A stretch of DNA of 64,000 bases. It comes from Kocuria varians (GTDB lineage: Bacteria; Actinomycetota; Actinomycetes; Actinomycetales; Micrococcaceae). The stretch lies in contig NZ_BJNW01000010.1 of assembly GCF_006539885.1 (NCBI RefSeq), positions 1 through 64,000 of the forward strand, written 5' to 3'. Within the stretch, counting starts at the first letter, position 1; each line of letters starts with the position of its first letter. The notes under the pieces were generated by a model. It had not been told where the DNA came from. It did not search any database and saw nothing but the letters and a program-made list of their open reading frames with translations. This document shows, piece by piece, positions 44,071 through 52,602 of the stretch. The translations under genes and the position numbers were made by a program.

Positions 44071-44910
44071 TCAGTGCATCATTCCCTGCAGCACCGTGCT
44101 GAAACGCCGTGAGACGTCCTCCGCCGCCGTGCCCGGCCAGCGGTGCACGGGCCACGCGGCACCCTGCGCCTGCTGCACCGCGGGGGCGTCCGGGAGCACC
44201 GGGTCCACCACGAGCTGACCGAAGAGGTCCTGGAGCTCCCGCACGCGGTGCTGCTGCTCGTCGGATCCGTCACGGAAGCGGTTCACGATCACCCCGGCGT
44301 CCGGCACCGCCCAGATCCGCGAGTTCTCGAACTGCGCGAGCGCCGTCATCGTGCGCCGCGTGCCCGCCACGGAGAACAGGGACGGCTCGGCCACGGAGAG
44401 CACCATGTGGGAGGCCGCCCACGCCATGCGCGTCAGGGCGCTGAGGGTGGGAGGGCAGTCGATCAGCACGAGCTCGTAGCGGTCCAGGCCGTGCAGGGCC
44501 GTCTCCAGGCGCTTGAGGTCCTTGGCCCGGTAGGTCGCGTGGTCCAGGTGGGACGACGCCGCGGAGCCGGGGGCCACGTCCAGCACCGGCCCCCGGGCGG
44601 TGGGCGAACCCCAGGGCTGCCACCCGGCGTGGTGCCGGGTGCCCCGGACCTCCGGGGTGATGGGGTGGCGCGTCCAGGGGGAGACCGTGGCGACGCTCGC
44701 CATGGCGCCCTTGCGAGGACGGCGCAGGACGCTGCCCACGTCCTGACCCGGTGCCGCGCGCACGCCGAGCGCGGTGGAGGCGTCCCCGTGCGGATCGAGG
44801 TCGACCACCAGGGTGGGGACCTGCGCCTCGAGGGCCGCAGAGGCGAGCCCGAGGACCACGGAGGACTTGCCCACGCCGCCCTTGAGGCTGCTGATGCTGA
44901 CGATCTGCAC
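44071..44910 (-). CDS. Orphan ParA/MinD-type ATPase
   Basis: The 279-residue protein has a deviant Walker A near the N-terminus (SLKGGVGKSSVVLGLASAAL), motif A' VVDLDPHGDASTALG and Walker B LVLIDCPPTLSALTRMAW. Residues ~65-110 hold an unusual Trp/His/Arg-rich insertion (SPWTRHPITPEVRG region). The end is divergent. No parB-like partner is adjacent, so it may position something other than the chromosome. GTG 44910 follows GAAGGGTG. It converges with the Rv1830-type regulator and diverges from pyc. Confidence 0.83.
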   Translation of the reverse strand: MQIVSISSLKGGVGKSSVVLGLASAALEAQVPTLVVDLDPHGDASTALGVRAAPGQDVGSVLRRPRKGAMASVATVSPWTRHPITPEVRGTRHHAGWQPWGSPTARGPVLDVAPGSAASSHLDHATYRAKDLKRLETALHGLDRYELVLIDCPPTLSALTRMAWAASHMVLSVAEPSLFSVAGTRRTMTALAQFENSRIWAVPDAGVIVNRFRDGSDEQQHRVRELQDLFGQLVVDPVLPDAPAVQQAQGAAWPVHRWPGTAAEDVSRRFSTVLQGMMH

Positions 44911-45051
44911 GGGTCACCCTTCTGTCAACCGAAGTGTGGCTATACAGCCCACAGGTACATGTTAATGGGTGGAGTTCACCGCGGGAACGCGTGGTGGCAC
45001 GCCGTGTTCACACGGCGTGCGGGAAGGGGACACGTTGTGTCCATGCGATGC

Positions 45052-45062
45052 CGTGAGTCACG
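45052..45062. promoter_or_regulatory. Palindrome upstream of the pyc -10
   Basis: CGTGAGTCACG is an 11-bp palindrome with a central base. Its CGTGAG half is repeated inverted as CTCACG at 45064-45069, which abuts the TAAACT -10 at 45070. Overlapping symmetrical half-sites at the -35/-10 spacer suggest an operator. Confidence 0.5.
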
Positions 45063-45069
45063 GCTCACG

Positions 45070-45075
45070 TAAACT
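45070..45075 (+). promoter_or_regulatory. Probable -10 (TAAACT) of pyc
   Basis: TAAACT lies 69 nt before the chosen pyc ATG. It is identical to the gcvH -10. The -35 position falls at the edge of the palindrome. Confidence 0.5.
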
Positions 45076-45144
45076 CTGTGGCGGTATGTGACTCCTCACC
45101 CAGTGCGCGGCGACCCACCGGTCCCGCGCGCGGAAACGGTAGCA

Positions 45145-48100
45145 ATGTTCTCCAAGATCCTGGTGGCCAACAGAGGCGAGATCGCCATCCGTGCGTTCCG
45201 AGCGGCGTACGAGCTCGGGGCCAAGACCGTGGCCGTGTTCCCCTACGAGGACCGCAACTCGATCCACCGGCAGAAGGCGGACGAGGCGTACCACATCGGC
45301 GAGGACGGGCACCCCGTGCGGGCGTACCTGGACGTCGCCGAGATCATCCGGGTGGCGAAGGAGTCCGGTGCGGACGCCATCTACCCCGGGTACGGCTTCC
45401 TCTCCGAGAACCCCGAGCTCGCGCGCGCCGCTGCGGCCGAGGGCATCACCTTCGTGGGGCCGCGCGCCGAGATCCTCGAGCTCGCGGGCAACAAGGTCGA
45501 GGCGCTGCGCGCGGCCCGTCGCGCGGGGATTCCCACGCTCGAGTCCTCGGACCCCTCCTCGGACAAGGAGTTCCTGGTCGCGGAGGCCGAGAAGATCGGC
45601 TACCCCGTGTTCGTGAAGGCCGTGGCCGGCGGCGGCGGTCGTGGCATGCGCCGCGTGGAGGCACCCGAGCAGCTCTCGGACGCGCTCGACGCCGCCATGC
45701 GCGAGGCGGACACGGCCTTCGGCGACCCCACCGTGTTCATCGAGCAGGCCGTGCTGCGCCCGCGCCACATCGAGGTGCAGGTGCTCGCGGACAACGACGG
45801 CGAGATCGTCCACCTCTTCGAGCGCGACTGCTCCCTGCAGCGCCGCCACCAGAAGGTCATCGAGATCGCCCCGGCCCCGCACCTGGACCCGGAGATCCGC
45901 GACGCCCTGCACCGCGACGCCGTGAAGTTCGCGAAGGAACTGGGCTACGTGAACGCCGGGACGGTCGAGTTCCTGGTGGATACCGCCGGCGAGCGCGCCG
46001 GTCAGCACGTGTTCATCGAGATGAACCCGCGGATCCAGGTGGAGCACACCGTGACCGAGGAGATCACGGACGTGGACCTCGTGCAGTCCCAGCTGAGGAT
46101 CGCGGCGGGGGAGTCGCTCGCGGAGCTCGGCATCGCCCAGGAGGACCTGCGGGTCCGGGGTGCCGCGCTGCAGTGCCGCATCACCACGGAGGACCCGTCC
46201 AACGAGTTCCGCCCGGACGTGGGCAAGGTCTCCGCCTACCGCTCCGCCGGTGGTGCGGGCGTGCGCCTGGACGGCGGCACGCTCTACGCGGGCGCGGAGA
46301 TCTCCCCGCACTTCGACTCGATGCTCGTGAAGCTCACGTGCCGCGGCCGCGACTACGAAACGGCGGTGCTGCGGGCACGCCGTGCGCTCGCCGAGTTCCG
46401 GATCCGCGGCATCGCCACGAACATCCAGTTCCTGCAGGCGGTGCTGCACGACCCTGACTTCCTGGCCGGGGACGTCGCCACGGACTTCATCGAGAACCAC
46501 CCGGACCTGCTCAAGGGCAAGGGCTCCGCGGACCGCGGCACGCGCGCACTGAACTACCTCGCGCACGTCACGGTCAACAAGCCCAACGGCGAGCGCGTGG
46601 ACGGCATCGACCCGCGCGACAAGCTTCCGCACTACCCGGGGGACAAGCGCGACGAGCCGTTCCGCAGCCCGTTCGACGGCCCGTCCCAGCACGAGGTCCC
46701 GGCGGGGTGGCGCCAGGTGCTCCAGGAGCGCGGTCCCGAGGGCTTCGCCCGGGCGCTGCGCGAGTACGAGCCGCTGGCGGTGACGTCCACGACGTTCCGT
46801 GACGCCCACCAGTCCCTGCTGGCCACGCGCGTCCGCACGCGCGACCTGCTCTCCGCGGCTCCCGCGTACGCGCACCTCCTGCCCGGTCTGCTCTCGGTCG
46901 AGGCGTGGGGCGGTGCCACGTACGACGTCGCGCTGCGCTTCCTGGGGGAGGACCCCTGGGAGCGGCTGCGGCTGCTGCGCGAGGCCATGCCGAACATCCC
47001 CATCCAGATGCTGCTGCGCGGGCGCAACACCGTGGGGTACACGCCCTACCCCACGGAGGTGACGGACGCGTTCGTCGCGGAGGCGGCGGAGACCGGCGTC
47101 GACATCTTCCGGATCTTCGACGCGCTCAACGACGTCGAGCAGATGCGCCCGGCCATCGAGGCGGTGCGCGCGACCGGCACCGCCGTGGCCGAGGTGGCCC
47201 TGTGCTACACGGGCAACCTGCTGGACCCGGAGGAGACCGTCTACACGCTCGACTACTACCTGGACCTCGCGCAGCAGTGCGTGGACGCCGGGGCGCACGT
47301 GCTCGCCATCAAGGACATGGCGGGGCTGCTGCGCCCGGAGGCGGCGCGGCGCCTGGTCACGGCGCTGCGCGAGCGCTTCGACCTGCCCGTGCACCTGCAC
47401 ACCCACGACACCGCCGGGGGCCAGCTCGCCACGCTGCTCGCCGCGGCGGAGGCGGGGGTGGACGCGGTCGACGCCGCCTCGGCGTCGATGGCCGGCACCA
47501 CCTCCCAGGTCTCGGGCTCCGCGCTCGTGGCCGCGCTGGAGAACACGGCCCGGGACACGCGGCTGGACCTGGACGCCGTGAGCGACCTCGAGCCCTACTG
47601 GGAGGTCGTGCGCTCCATCTACAAGCCGTTCGAGTCCGGGCTCACCGGTCCCACGGGTCGCGTGTACCGCCACGAGATCCCGGGCGGGCAGCTCTCCAAC
47701 CTGCGGCAGCAGGCCATTGCCCTGGGCCTCGGTGAGAAGTTCGAGGCGATCGAGGACATGTACCACGCCGCGGACCGCATGCTCGGTCACCTGGTGAAGG
47801 TCACGCCGTCCTCGAAGGTCGTGGGGGACCTGGCCCTGCAGCTCGTGGGCATGGACGTGGATCCCGCCGAGTTCGAGGCGGATCCGCGCAAGTTCGACAT
47901 CCCCGACTCCGTGATCAACTTCCTCGCCGGGGAGCTGGGCACGCCGCCGGCCGGCTGGCCGGAGCCGTTCCGCACCAAGGCGCTCGAGGGACGCACCGTG
48001 AACCTCGCGGACAAGGAGCTCACGGCCCAGGACAAGGAGGAGCTCGGCCAGCCCGGTGAGGTTCGCCGTGCGGCGCTGAACCGGCTGCTCTTCCCCGGCC

Positions 48101-48594
48101 CCACGAAGGAGTACGCGAGCTCGCGGGCCAGGTACGGGGACCTCTCCCTGTTGCACACGCGCGACTTCCTCTACGGGCTGCAGCAGGACTTCGAGCACGT
48201 GATCTCCCTGGGCAAGGGCGTGCGTCTGCTCGTCACCCTGCAGGCGATCTCCGAGCCGGACGACAAGGGCATGCGCACCGTCATGGTCACGCTCAACGGC
48301 CAGCTGCGCCTGCTCGAGATCCGCGACGAGTCCGTGTCCTCGCAGGTCGTGGAGACCGAGAAGGCGGACACCTCCAAGCCCGGCCACGTGGCCGCGCCCT
48401 TCGCCGGTGCCGTCACGGTGGCCGTCCAGGAGGGTGCCACGGTCTCCGCGGGGGACTCCGTGGCGACCATCGAGGCCATGAAGATGGAGGCCTCCATCAC
48501 GGCTCCTGTCTCCGGCACGGTCTCGCGCGTGGCGCTCGCGGACACCGCCCACGTGAGCGGCGGAGACCTGGTTCTGGTGATCGATCCCGAGTGA
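45145..48594 (+). CDS. pyc: Pyruvate carboxylase
   Basis: The enzyme carboxylates pyruvate to oxaloacetate, the main anaplerotic step. The 1149-residue single chain has a biotin carboxylase domain (~1-460; KILVANRGEIAIRAFRAAYE, glycine-rich AGGGGRGMR). A carboxyltransferase domain follows (~540-850; FRDAHQSLLATRVRTRDLL with catalytic Asp/Lys and metal His pair HLHTHDTAGG), then a C-terminal biotinyl domain with EAMKMEASI near residue 1113. All domains are intact. ATG 45145 matches the family N-terminus; GTG 45088 is an upstream alternative. Oxaloacetate also feeds PrpC. Confidence 0.95.
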   Translation: MFSKILVANRGEIAIRAFRAAYELGAKTVAVFPYEDRNSIHRQKADEAYHIGEDGHPVRAYLDVAEIIRVAKESGADAIYPGYGFLSENPELARAAAAEGITFVGPRAEILELAGNKVEALRAARRAGIPTLESSDPSSDKEFLVAEAEKIGYPVFVKAVAGGGGRGMRRVEAPEQLSDALDAAMREADTAFGDPTVFIEQAVLRPRHIEVQVLADNDGEIVHLFERDCSLQRRHQKVIEIAPAPHLDPEIRDALHRDAVKFAKELGYVNAGTVEFLVDTAGERAGQHVFIEMNPRIQVEHTVTEEITDVDLVQSQLRIAAGESLAELGIAQEDLRVRGAALQCRITTEDPSNEFRPDVGKVSAYRSAGGAGVRLDGGTLYAGAEISPHFDSMLVKLTCRGRDYETAVLRARRALAEFRIRGIATNIQFLQAVLHDPDFLAGDVATDFIENHPDLLKGKGSADRGTRALNYLAHVTVNKPNGERVDGIDPRDKLPHYPGDKRDEPFRSPFDGPSQHEVPAGWRQVLQERGPEGFARALREYEPLAVTSTTFRDAHQSLLATRVRTRDLLSAAPAYAHLLPGLLSVEAWGGATYDVALRFLGEDPWERLRLLREAMPNIPIQMLLRGRNTVGYTPYPTEVTDAFVAEAAETGVDIFRIFDALNDVEQMRPAIEAVRATGTAVAEVALCYTGNLLDPEETVYTLDYYLDLAQQCVDAGAHVLAIKDMAGLLRPEAARRLVTALRERFDLPVHLHTHDTAGGQLATLLAAAEAGVDAVDAASASMAGTTSQVSGSALVAALENTARDTRLDLDAVSDLEPYWEVVRSIYKPFESGLTGPTGRVYRHEIPGGQLSNLRQQAIALGLGEKFEAIEDMYHAADRMLGHLVKVTPSSKVVGDLALQLVGMDVDPAEFEADPRKFDIPDSVINFLAGELGTPPAGWPEPFRTKALEGRTVNLADKELTAQDKEELGQPGEVRRAALNRLLFPGPTKEYASSRARYGDLSLLHTRDFLYGLQQDFEHVISLGKGVRLLVTLQAISEPDDKGMRTVMVTLNGQLRLLEIRDESVSSQVVETEKADTSKPGHVAAPFAGAVTVAVQEGATVSAGDSVATIEAMKMEASITAPVSGTVSRVALADTAHVSGGDLVLVIDPE

Positions 48595-48758
48595 GCGCGT
48601 GACGTGACGCGCCGTCGGCCGCGCCGGTGCCGTGCGCTTCCCTGCCCTGTCCTGGTTGGCTACGCTGTCCCGGCTGGCCGCGCTGGCGTTGTGGGCCGCG
48701 TCGTCGTACCCGGGCGGGGGCCGACGACGGCGCGTGGGAGGCGTCCACGGCGGCGGCC

Positions 48759-48764
48759 TAGGAT
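48759..48764 (+). promoter_or_regulatory. -10 element (TAGGAT) of a probably leaderless mtr mRNA
   Basis: TAGGAT is followed by 7 nt and then the ATG of mycothione reductase. The space between is GGGGCCC, which holds no usable Shine-Dalgarno at normal distance. Confidence 0.6.
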
Positions 48765-48771
48765 GGGGCCC

Positions 48772-50199
48772 ATGCGTTCATTCGACCTCATCATCGTGGG
48801 CTCCGGCTCCGGCAACTCCATCCTCACGGACGAGTACGCGGACCTGGACGTCGCCATCGTCGAGCCCGGCCCCTTCGGGGGCACGTGTCTGAACGTGGGG
48901 TGCATCCCCACCAAGATGTACGCGTACCCGGCCACGGTCTCGGACCAGGCGCGCGACGCCGTGCGGCTCGGTGTGGAGATCGAGTTCCGCGGGGTGGACT
49001 GGCCGAGCATGCGGGACCGGATCTTCTCCCGGATCGACGCCATCTCCTCGGGCGGGCTGAAGTACCGCGAGTCGCTCGAGAACGTGAGCGTGATCCGGGA
49101 GTACGTCCACTTCGTGGAACCCCACGTGCTGGAGACCGACTCGGGGGAGCAGCTCACCGCCCCGCAGATCGTGCTGGCCAACGGCTCGCGCGTGCACCTA
49201 CCGGACGTCCCCGGCACGGACCTGCCCGGGGTGCACACCTCCGACACCGTGATGCGTCTGCCGCAGTTCCCGCGCGACGTCGTGGTGGTGGGCGGCGGCT
49301 ACGTGGCCGCCGAGTTCTGCCACGTGTTCCGCGGCCTGGGCGCTGCGGTCACCCAGCTCAACCGTTCCGAGCGCCTGCTGCGCCACCACGACGACACCAT
49401 TGCGGAGCGCTTCCAGCGTGAGGCCGCCCGGCACTGGGACCTGCAGACCGGGTGGAGCATCACCGGGATCACGCGGGCCGAGGACGGCCGCCTCTCGGTG
49501 ACGGCCGAGGCCTCCGACGGTTCGGGCCGCACCTGGGAGCGCAGCACCGAGATCGTGCTGCTGGCCACCGGCCGGGTCCCGAACGCGGACACCCTGCACC
49601 CGCAGGCCGCGCACCTGGACGTCACGGACGCCGGACTGCTGGCCGTGGACGACTACCAGCGAGTGCTCTCGGACGGCGAGCCCGTTCCGGGGCTCTGGGC
49701 GCTCGGCGATGTCTGCTCCCCGTACCAGCTCAAGCACGTGGCCAACGCGGAGGCGCGCACCGTCTCGCACAACCTCGTGCACCCCGAGGACCTGCGGCCC
49801 ACCGACCACCGGTTCGTGCCCTCGGCCGTCTTCACCGAGCCGCAGATCGCCTCCGTGGGCATGACCGAGCGCCAGGCCCGCGAGTGGGCCGAGGAGCACG
49901 GCGCCCGGCTGACCGTGAAGGAGCAGAACTTCGGGGACGTGGCCTACGGCTGGGCCATGGACGACCACACGGGGATCTGCAAGCTCATCGCGGACTCCCG
50001 CACCGGCCGGCTGCTCGGCGCGCACCTGGTCGGCCGTGACGCCTCGAACCTCGTGCAGCCGCTCGTGCAGGGCATGTCCTTCGGCCTCACGGTGCACGAG
50101 ATGGCCCGCGGTCAGTACTGGATCCACCCCGCGCTCGCGGAGGTCGTGGAGAACGCGCTGCTCGGCCTGGACGCCCCGGACCAGCGCCCGGGCGACTGA
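48772..50199 (+). CDS. mtr: Mycothione reductase
   Basis: The flavoenzyme reduces mycothiol disulfide with NADPH and keeps the actinobacterial thiol pool reduced. The 475-residue protein begins with the FAD motif LIIVGSGSGNSI. It has the redox pair in FGGTCLNVGCIPTKM near residue 37, an NADPH motif VVVGGGYVAAEFCHV near residue 168, and a C-terminal interface domain with the catalytic His-Glu in YWIHPALAEVVENALL. The GSGSGNS N-terminus separates it from lipoamide dehydrogenases. It points to a mycothiol-producing host. Confidence 0.92.
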   Translation: MRSFDLIIVGSGSGNSILTDEYADLDVAIVEPGPFGGTCLNVGCIPTKMYAYPATVSDQARDAVRLGVEIEFRGVDWPSMRDRIFSRIDAISSGGLKYRESLENVSVIREYVHFVEPHVLETDSGEQLTAPQIVLANGSRVHLPDVPGTDLPGVHTSDTVMRLPQFPRDVVVVGGGYVAAEFCHVFRGLGAAVTQLNRSERLLRHHDDTIAERFQREAARHWDLQTGWSITGITRAEDGRLSVTAEASDGSGRTWERSTEIVLLATGRVPNADTLHPQAAHLDVTDAGLLAVDDYQRVLSDGEPVPGLWALGDVCSPYQLKHVANAEARTVSHNLVHPEDLRPTDHRFVPSAVFTEPQIASVGMTERQAREWAEEHGARLTVKEQNFGDVAYGWAMDDHTGICKLIADSRTGRLLGAHLVGRDASNLVQPLVQGMSFGLTVHEMARGQYWIHPALAEVVENALLGLDAPDQRPGD

Positions 50200-50223
50200 G
50201 CCGCGGGGTCTGGACCATCGGGA

Positions 50224-50275
50224 ACGACGACGCCGCGGGGCCCCCGCTGCGAACCGGGCCCCGCGGCGCCGTCGT
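50224..50275. terminator. Bidirectional terminator between mtr and the acyl-CoA ligase
   Basis: Arms 50224-50243 and 50256-50275 pair over 18 bp, with a 2-nt internal loop (GA against CC) and a 12-nt apical loop. It fills the convergent gap and ends just before the ligase stop. Confidence 0.88.
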
Positions 50276-50277
50276 GC

Positions 50278-52086
50278 CTACTTCGTGTAGATGCTCTCGA
50301 TCACGTCCGCGAAGTCCTCGGCCACGCGGGCGCGCTTGAGCTTGAGCGAGGGCGTCAGGTAACCCTCTTCCACGGTGAGGTCCTGCTCCAGGATGCGGAA
50401 GGCCTTGATGCCCTCGGCGCGGGAGACCTTGGTGTTGGCGTGGTCCACGATCTTCTGCACGTGCGCGATCACGGTCTCGTCGTGCGCGGCGCGGGCCGGG
50501 TCCATGTTCGCATCCAGCCCCAGCCCCTTCATCACCTCCGGCAGGGTCTCCGGGTCCAGCGTGATCAGTGCGGCGACGAACGGGCGGTTGTCGCCCACGA
50601 CCATGATCTGGCCCACCGTGGCCGACGCCCTGACGGGGTCCTCCAGCTGGGAGGGGATCACGTTCTTGCCGCCGGCGGTGACGATGATCTCCTTCTTCCG
50701 CCCGGTGACCGTGAGCAGGCCTTCCTCGTCCAGGCTCCCGAGGTCACCGGTGGCGAACCAGCCGTCGCGGAACGCCTCCGCGCTCTTCTCCGGCAGGCCG
50801 TGGTAGCGCGCGAAGACGTTGCTGCCGCGCACGAGGATCTCGCCGTCCTCGGCGATCGCGATCTCGTTGCCCGGAATCGGGTGGCCCACGGTGCCGATGC
50901 GGTTGATGGAGGGGAAGTTGCCCGCGATCGGGGCGGTGGTCTCGGTCAGCCCGTAGCCCTCCACCACGTACACGCCGATGCCGTTGAAGAAGTGCGCCAG
51001 GTGTTCCCCCAGGGACGCGCCGCCGGAGACCGCGTAGCGGACCTCCCCGCCCATGGCCTCCCGCAGGGTGGAGTAGACGAGTCCGTCGTAGAGCCGGTGC
51101 CGCGCCCGCAGCCAGAGGGGGACCTTCCCGGCCTGGGCCGCGCGGGACCACGCGGCGGCGGTGGCCACGGCACGCTCGAAGATCAGCTTCTTCACGGGGG
51201 AGCCCGCCTGGGCCTTGAAGCGCGCACCCGCGAGGATCTTCTCGAAGACCCGCGGCACCGCCAGGATGAACGTGGGCCTGAAGCGCGCGAGGTCGTCCAT
51301 GAGCCGGGAGACGTCCGGCGTGTGGGCCAGTGTGATCCCGGCGTCCAGGGAGGTGACCTCCACGAACCGGGCGAACACGTGGGCCAGGGGCAGGAAGAGC
51401 AGGGTGCGGGCGCCGTCGGCCATGATGGGCCCGGCCACGGGGATCGTGTTCTGCGCGCACGCCACGAAGTTGCCGTGGGTGAGCTCGCAGCCCTTGGGCG
51501 GTCCCGTGGTCCCGGAGGTGTAGATCAAGGTCGCGGTGTCGTCCAGGCTCACGCCGTCGTGGGGCGTGGCGAGGTCGGTGCGCTCCGAGCCCTGAGCCAC
51601 GAGGGCGTCCAGCGAGAACTCGGCGGTGTCCGTGTCGAACACGCAGATCCGCTCGGCGGCGGGGAAGGCCGTGCCCTGCGCCGCCTCGCGCACGCGCTCC
51701 GCGAGCTCGTCGTTCTCCACGAAGACCGCGCGGGACTGCGAGTCCGAGAGGATCCACGCGATCTGGTCCGGGGAGGAGGTGTCGTAGACGGGCACCGGGA
51801 CGGCCCCGAGCCACCACAGCGCGAAGTCCACGAGCGTCCACTCGTAGCGGGTGCGGCTCAGCAGGCCCACGCGGTCCCCGGGGCCGATCCCGCGGGCGGC
51901 GATGCCCCGGGCGAGCGCGACGACCTCGTCGCGGAACTGCCGGGCGGTGACGTCCCGCTCCCGGCCCTCGGTCAGCACCGTGTAGAGCACCGCATCCGGG
52001 GTCTGCTCCGCCCGTCGGGCGAGGATGTGAGCGATGCCGGGGTACGGCAGGGGGTCGACGATGGCGGGAGCGGTGACGCGTCTCAT
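50278..52086 (-). CDS. Long-chain fatty acid-CoA ligase (FadD15-like)
   Basis: The 602-residue ANL-superfamily enzyme activates fatty acids to acyl-CoA. It has the P-loop TLIYTSGTTGPPKGCELTHG near residue 187, the A4/A5 motif EGYGLTETTAPIAGN near residue 380, the hinge WFATGDLGSLDEEGLLTVTG near residue 448, and RKKEIIVTAGGKNVIPSQLE near residue 468. The length and the AGGKN motif are those of long-chain ligases (FadD15/FAA1 type). AGGAAGGGA precedes the ATG. It is monocistronic or heads nothing visible downstream. Confidence 0.9.
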   Translation of the reverse strand: MRRVTAPAIVDPLPYPGIAHILARRAEQTPDAVLYTVLTEGRERDVTARQFRDEVVALARGIAARGIGPGDRVGLLSRTRYEWTLVDFALWWLGAVPVPVYDTSSPDQIAWILSDSQSRAVFVENDELAERVREAAQGTAFPAAERICVFDTDTAEFSLDALVAQGSERTDLATPHDGVSLDDTATLIYTSGTTGPPKGCELTHGNFVACAQNTIPVAGPIMADGARTLLFLPLAHVFARFVEVTSLDAGITLAHTPDVSRLMDDLARFRPTFILAVPRVFEKILAGARFKAQAGSPVKKLIFERAVATAAAWSRAAQAGKVPLWLRARHRLYDGLVYSTLREAMGGEVRYAVSGGASLGEHLAHFFNGIGVYVVEGYGLTETTAPIAGNFPSINRIGTVGHPIPGNEIAIAEDGEILVRGSNVFARYHGLPEKSAEAFRDGWFATGDLGSLDEEGLLTVTGRKKEIIVTAGGKNVIPSQLEDPVRASATVGQIMVVGDNRPFVAALITLDPETLPEVMKGLGLDANMDPARAAHDETVIAHVQKIVDHANTKVSRAEGIKAFRILEQDLTVEEGYLTPSLKLKRARVAEDFADVIESIYTK

Positions 52087-52167
52087 GGGGTCCCTTCCTG
52101 GTGAGATCGGGTCTCAGCCTACTCTGTGTTCCGCCTCACTCGGGGCGTGCGGTGGGCGGGACGCGCC

Positions 52168-52602
52168 CTAGACGACGGCGCCGTCGTCGTTGCCCGCGGG
52201 GGAGTCCTCCGGCAGCGCGCGGAAGACGAGGAACAGCCCCGCGACGATCCCCACGATCCCGGCCACCCACACGAGCGCGGGCAGCGGACCGGGCAGCAGC
52301 GCGAGGCCTGCCATGATGACGAGCACCGCGAGGATCACGCCCAGAGCCCGCAGCATGGCGGGGGAGACGCCGCTCGTCACGGGCCCGGGATCGGGGTCGT
52401 AGCGTTCGTCGTCCTCGACAGCGGCGTCTCCCGCGGAGGCGGCGAGCTCGACCGGAACCTCCTCCGCGGGCTGCTCGCGGGGCTCCCACTCGATGTCCTC
52501 GGCCCAGGGGTCCAGGTCCTCGCCGTCGCGCGGGACGTCGTCCCACGTGTTGGCGCGGATGATGCTCTCGAACGGGTCGTCGGAGGCCCCGGGCCGGTTC
52601 AC
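52168..52602 (-). CDS. Small acidic protein with two membrane helices, unknown function
   Basis: The 144-residue protein has an acidic Trp/Asp-rich N-terminal half (WDDVPRDGEDLDPWAEDIEW). Two hydrophobic helices follow (~residues 85-108, ALGVILAVLVIMAGLALLPG; ~112-132, ALVWVAGIVGIVAGLFLVF) and a short tail. The C-terminal codons and stop border a perfect 18-bp palindrome. It starts with GTG overlapping the stop of the upstream hydrolase (GTGA), so the two are coupled. No family recognised. Confidence 0.75.
   Translation of the reverse strand: MNRPGASDDPFESIIRANTWDDVPRDGEDLDPWAEDIEWEPREQPAEEVPVELAASAGDAAVEDDERYDPDPGPVTSGVSPAMLRALGVILAVLVIMAGLALLPGPLPALVWVAGIVGIVAGLFLVFRALPEDSPAGNDDGAVV
52171..52188. 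repeat. Perfect 18-bp palindrome over the last six codons of the two-helix protein gene
   Basis: GACGACGGCGCCGTCGTC reads the same on both strands and encodes DDGAVV right before the TAG stop. There is no loop, so it is less suited to a hairpin than to a protein site or chance codon symmetry. Confidence 0.6.
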
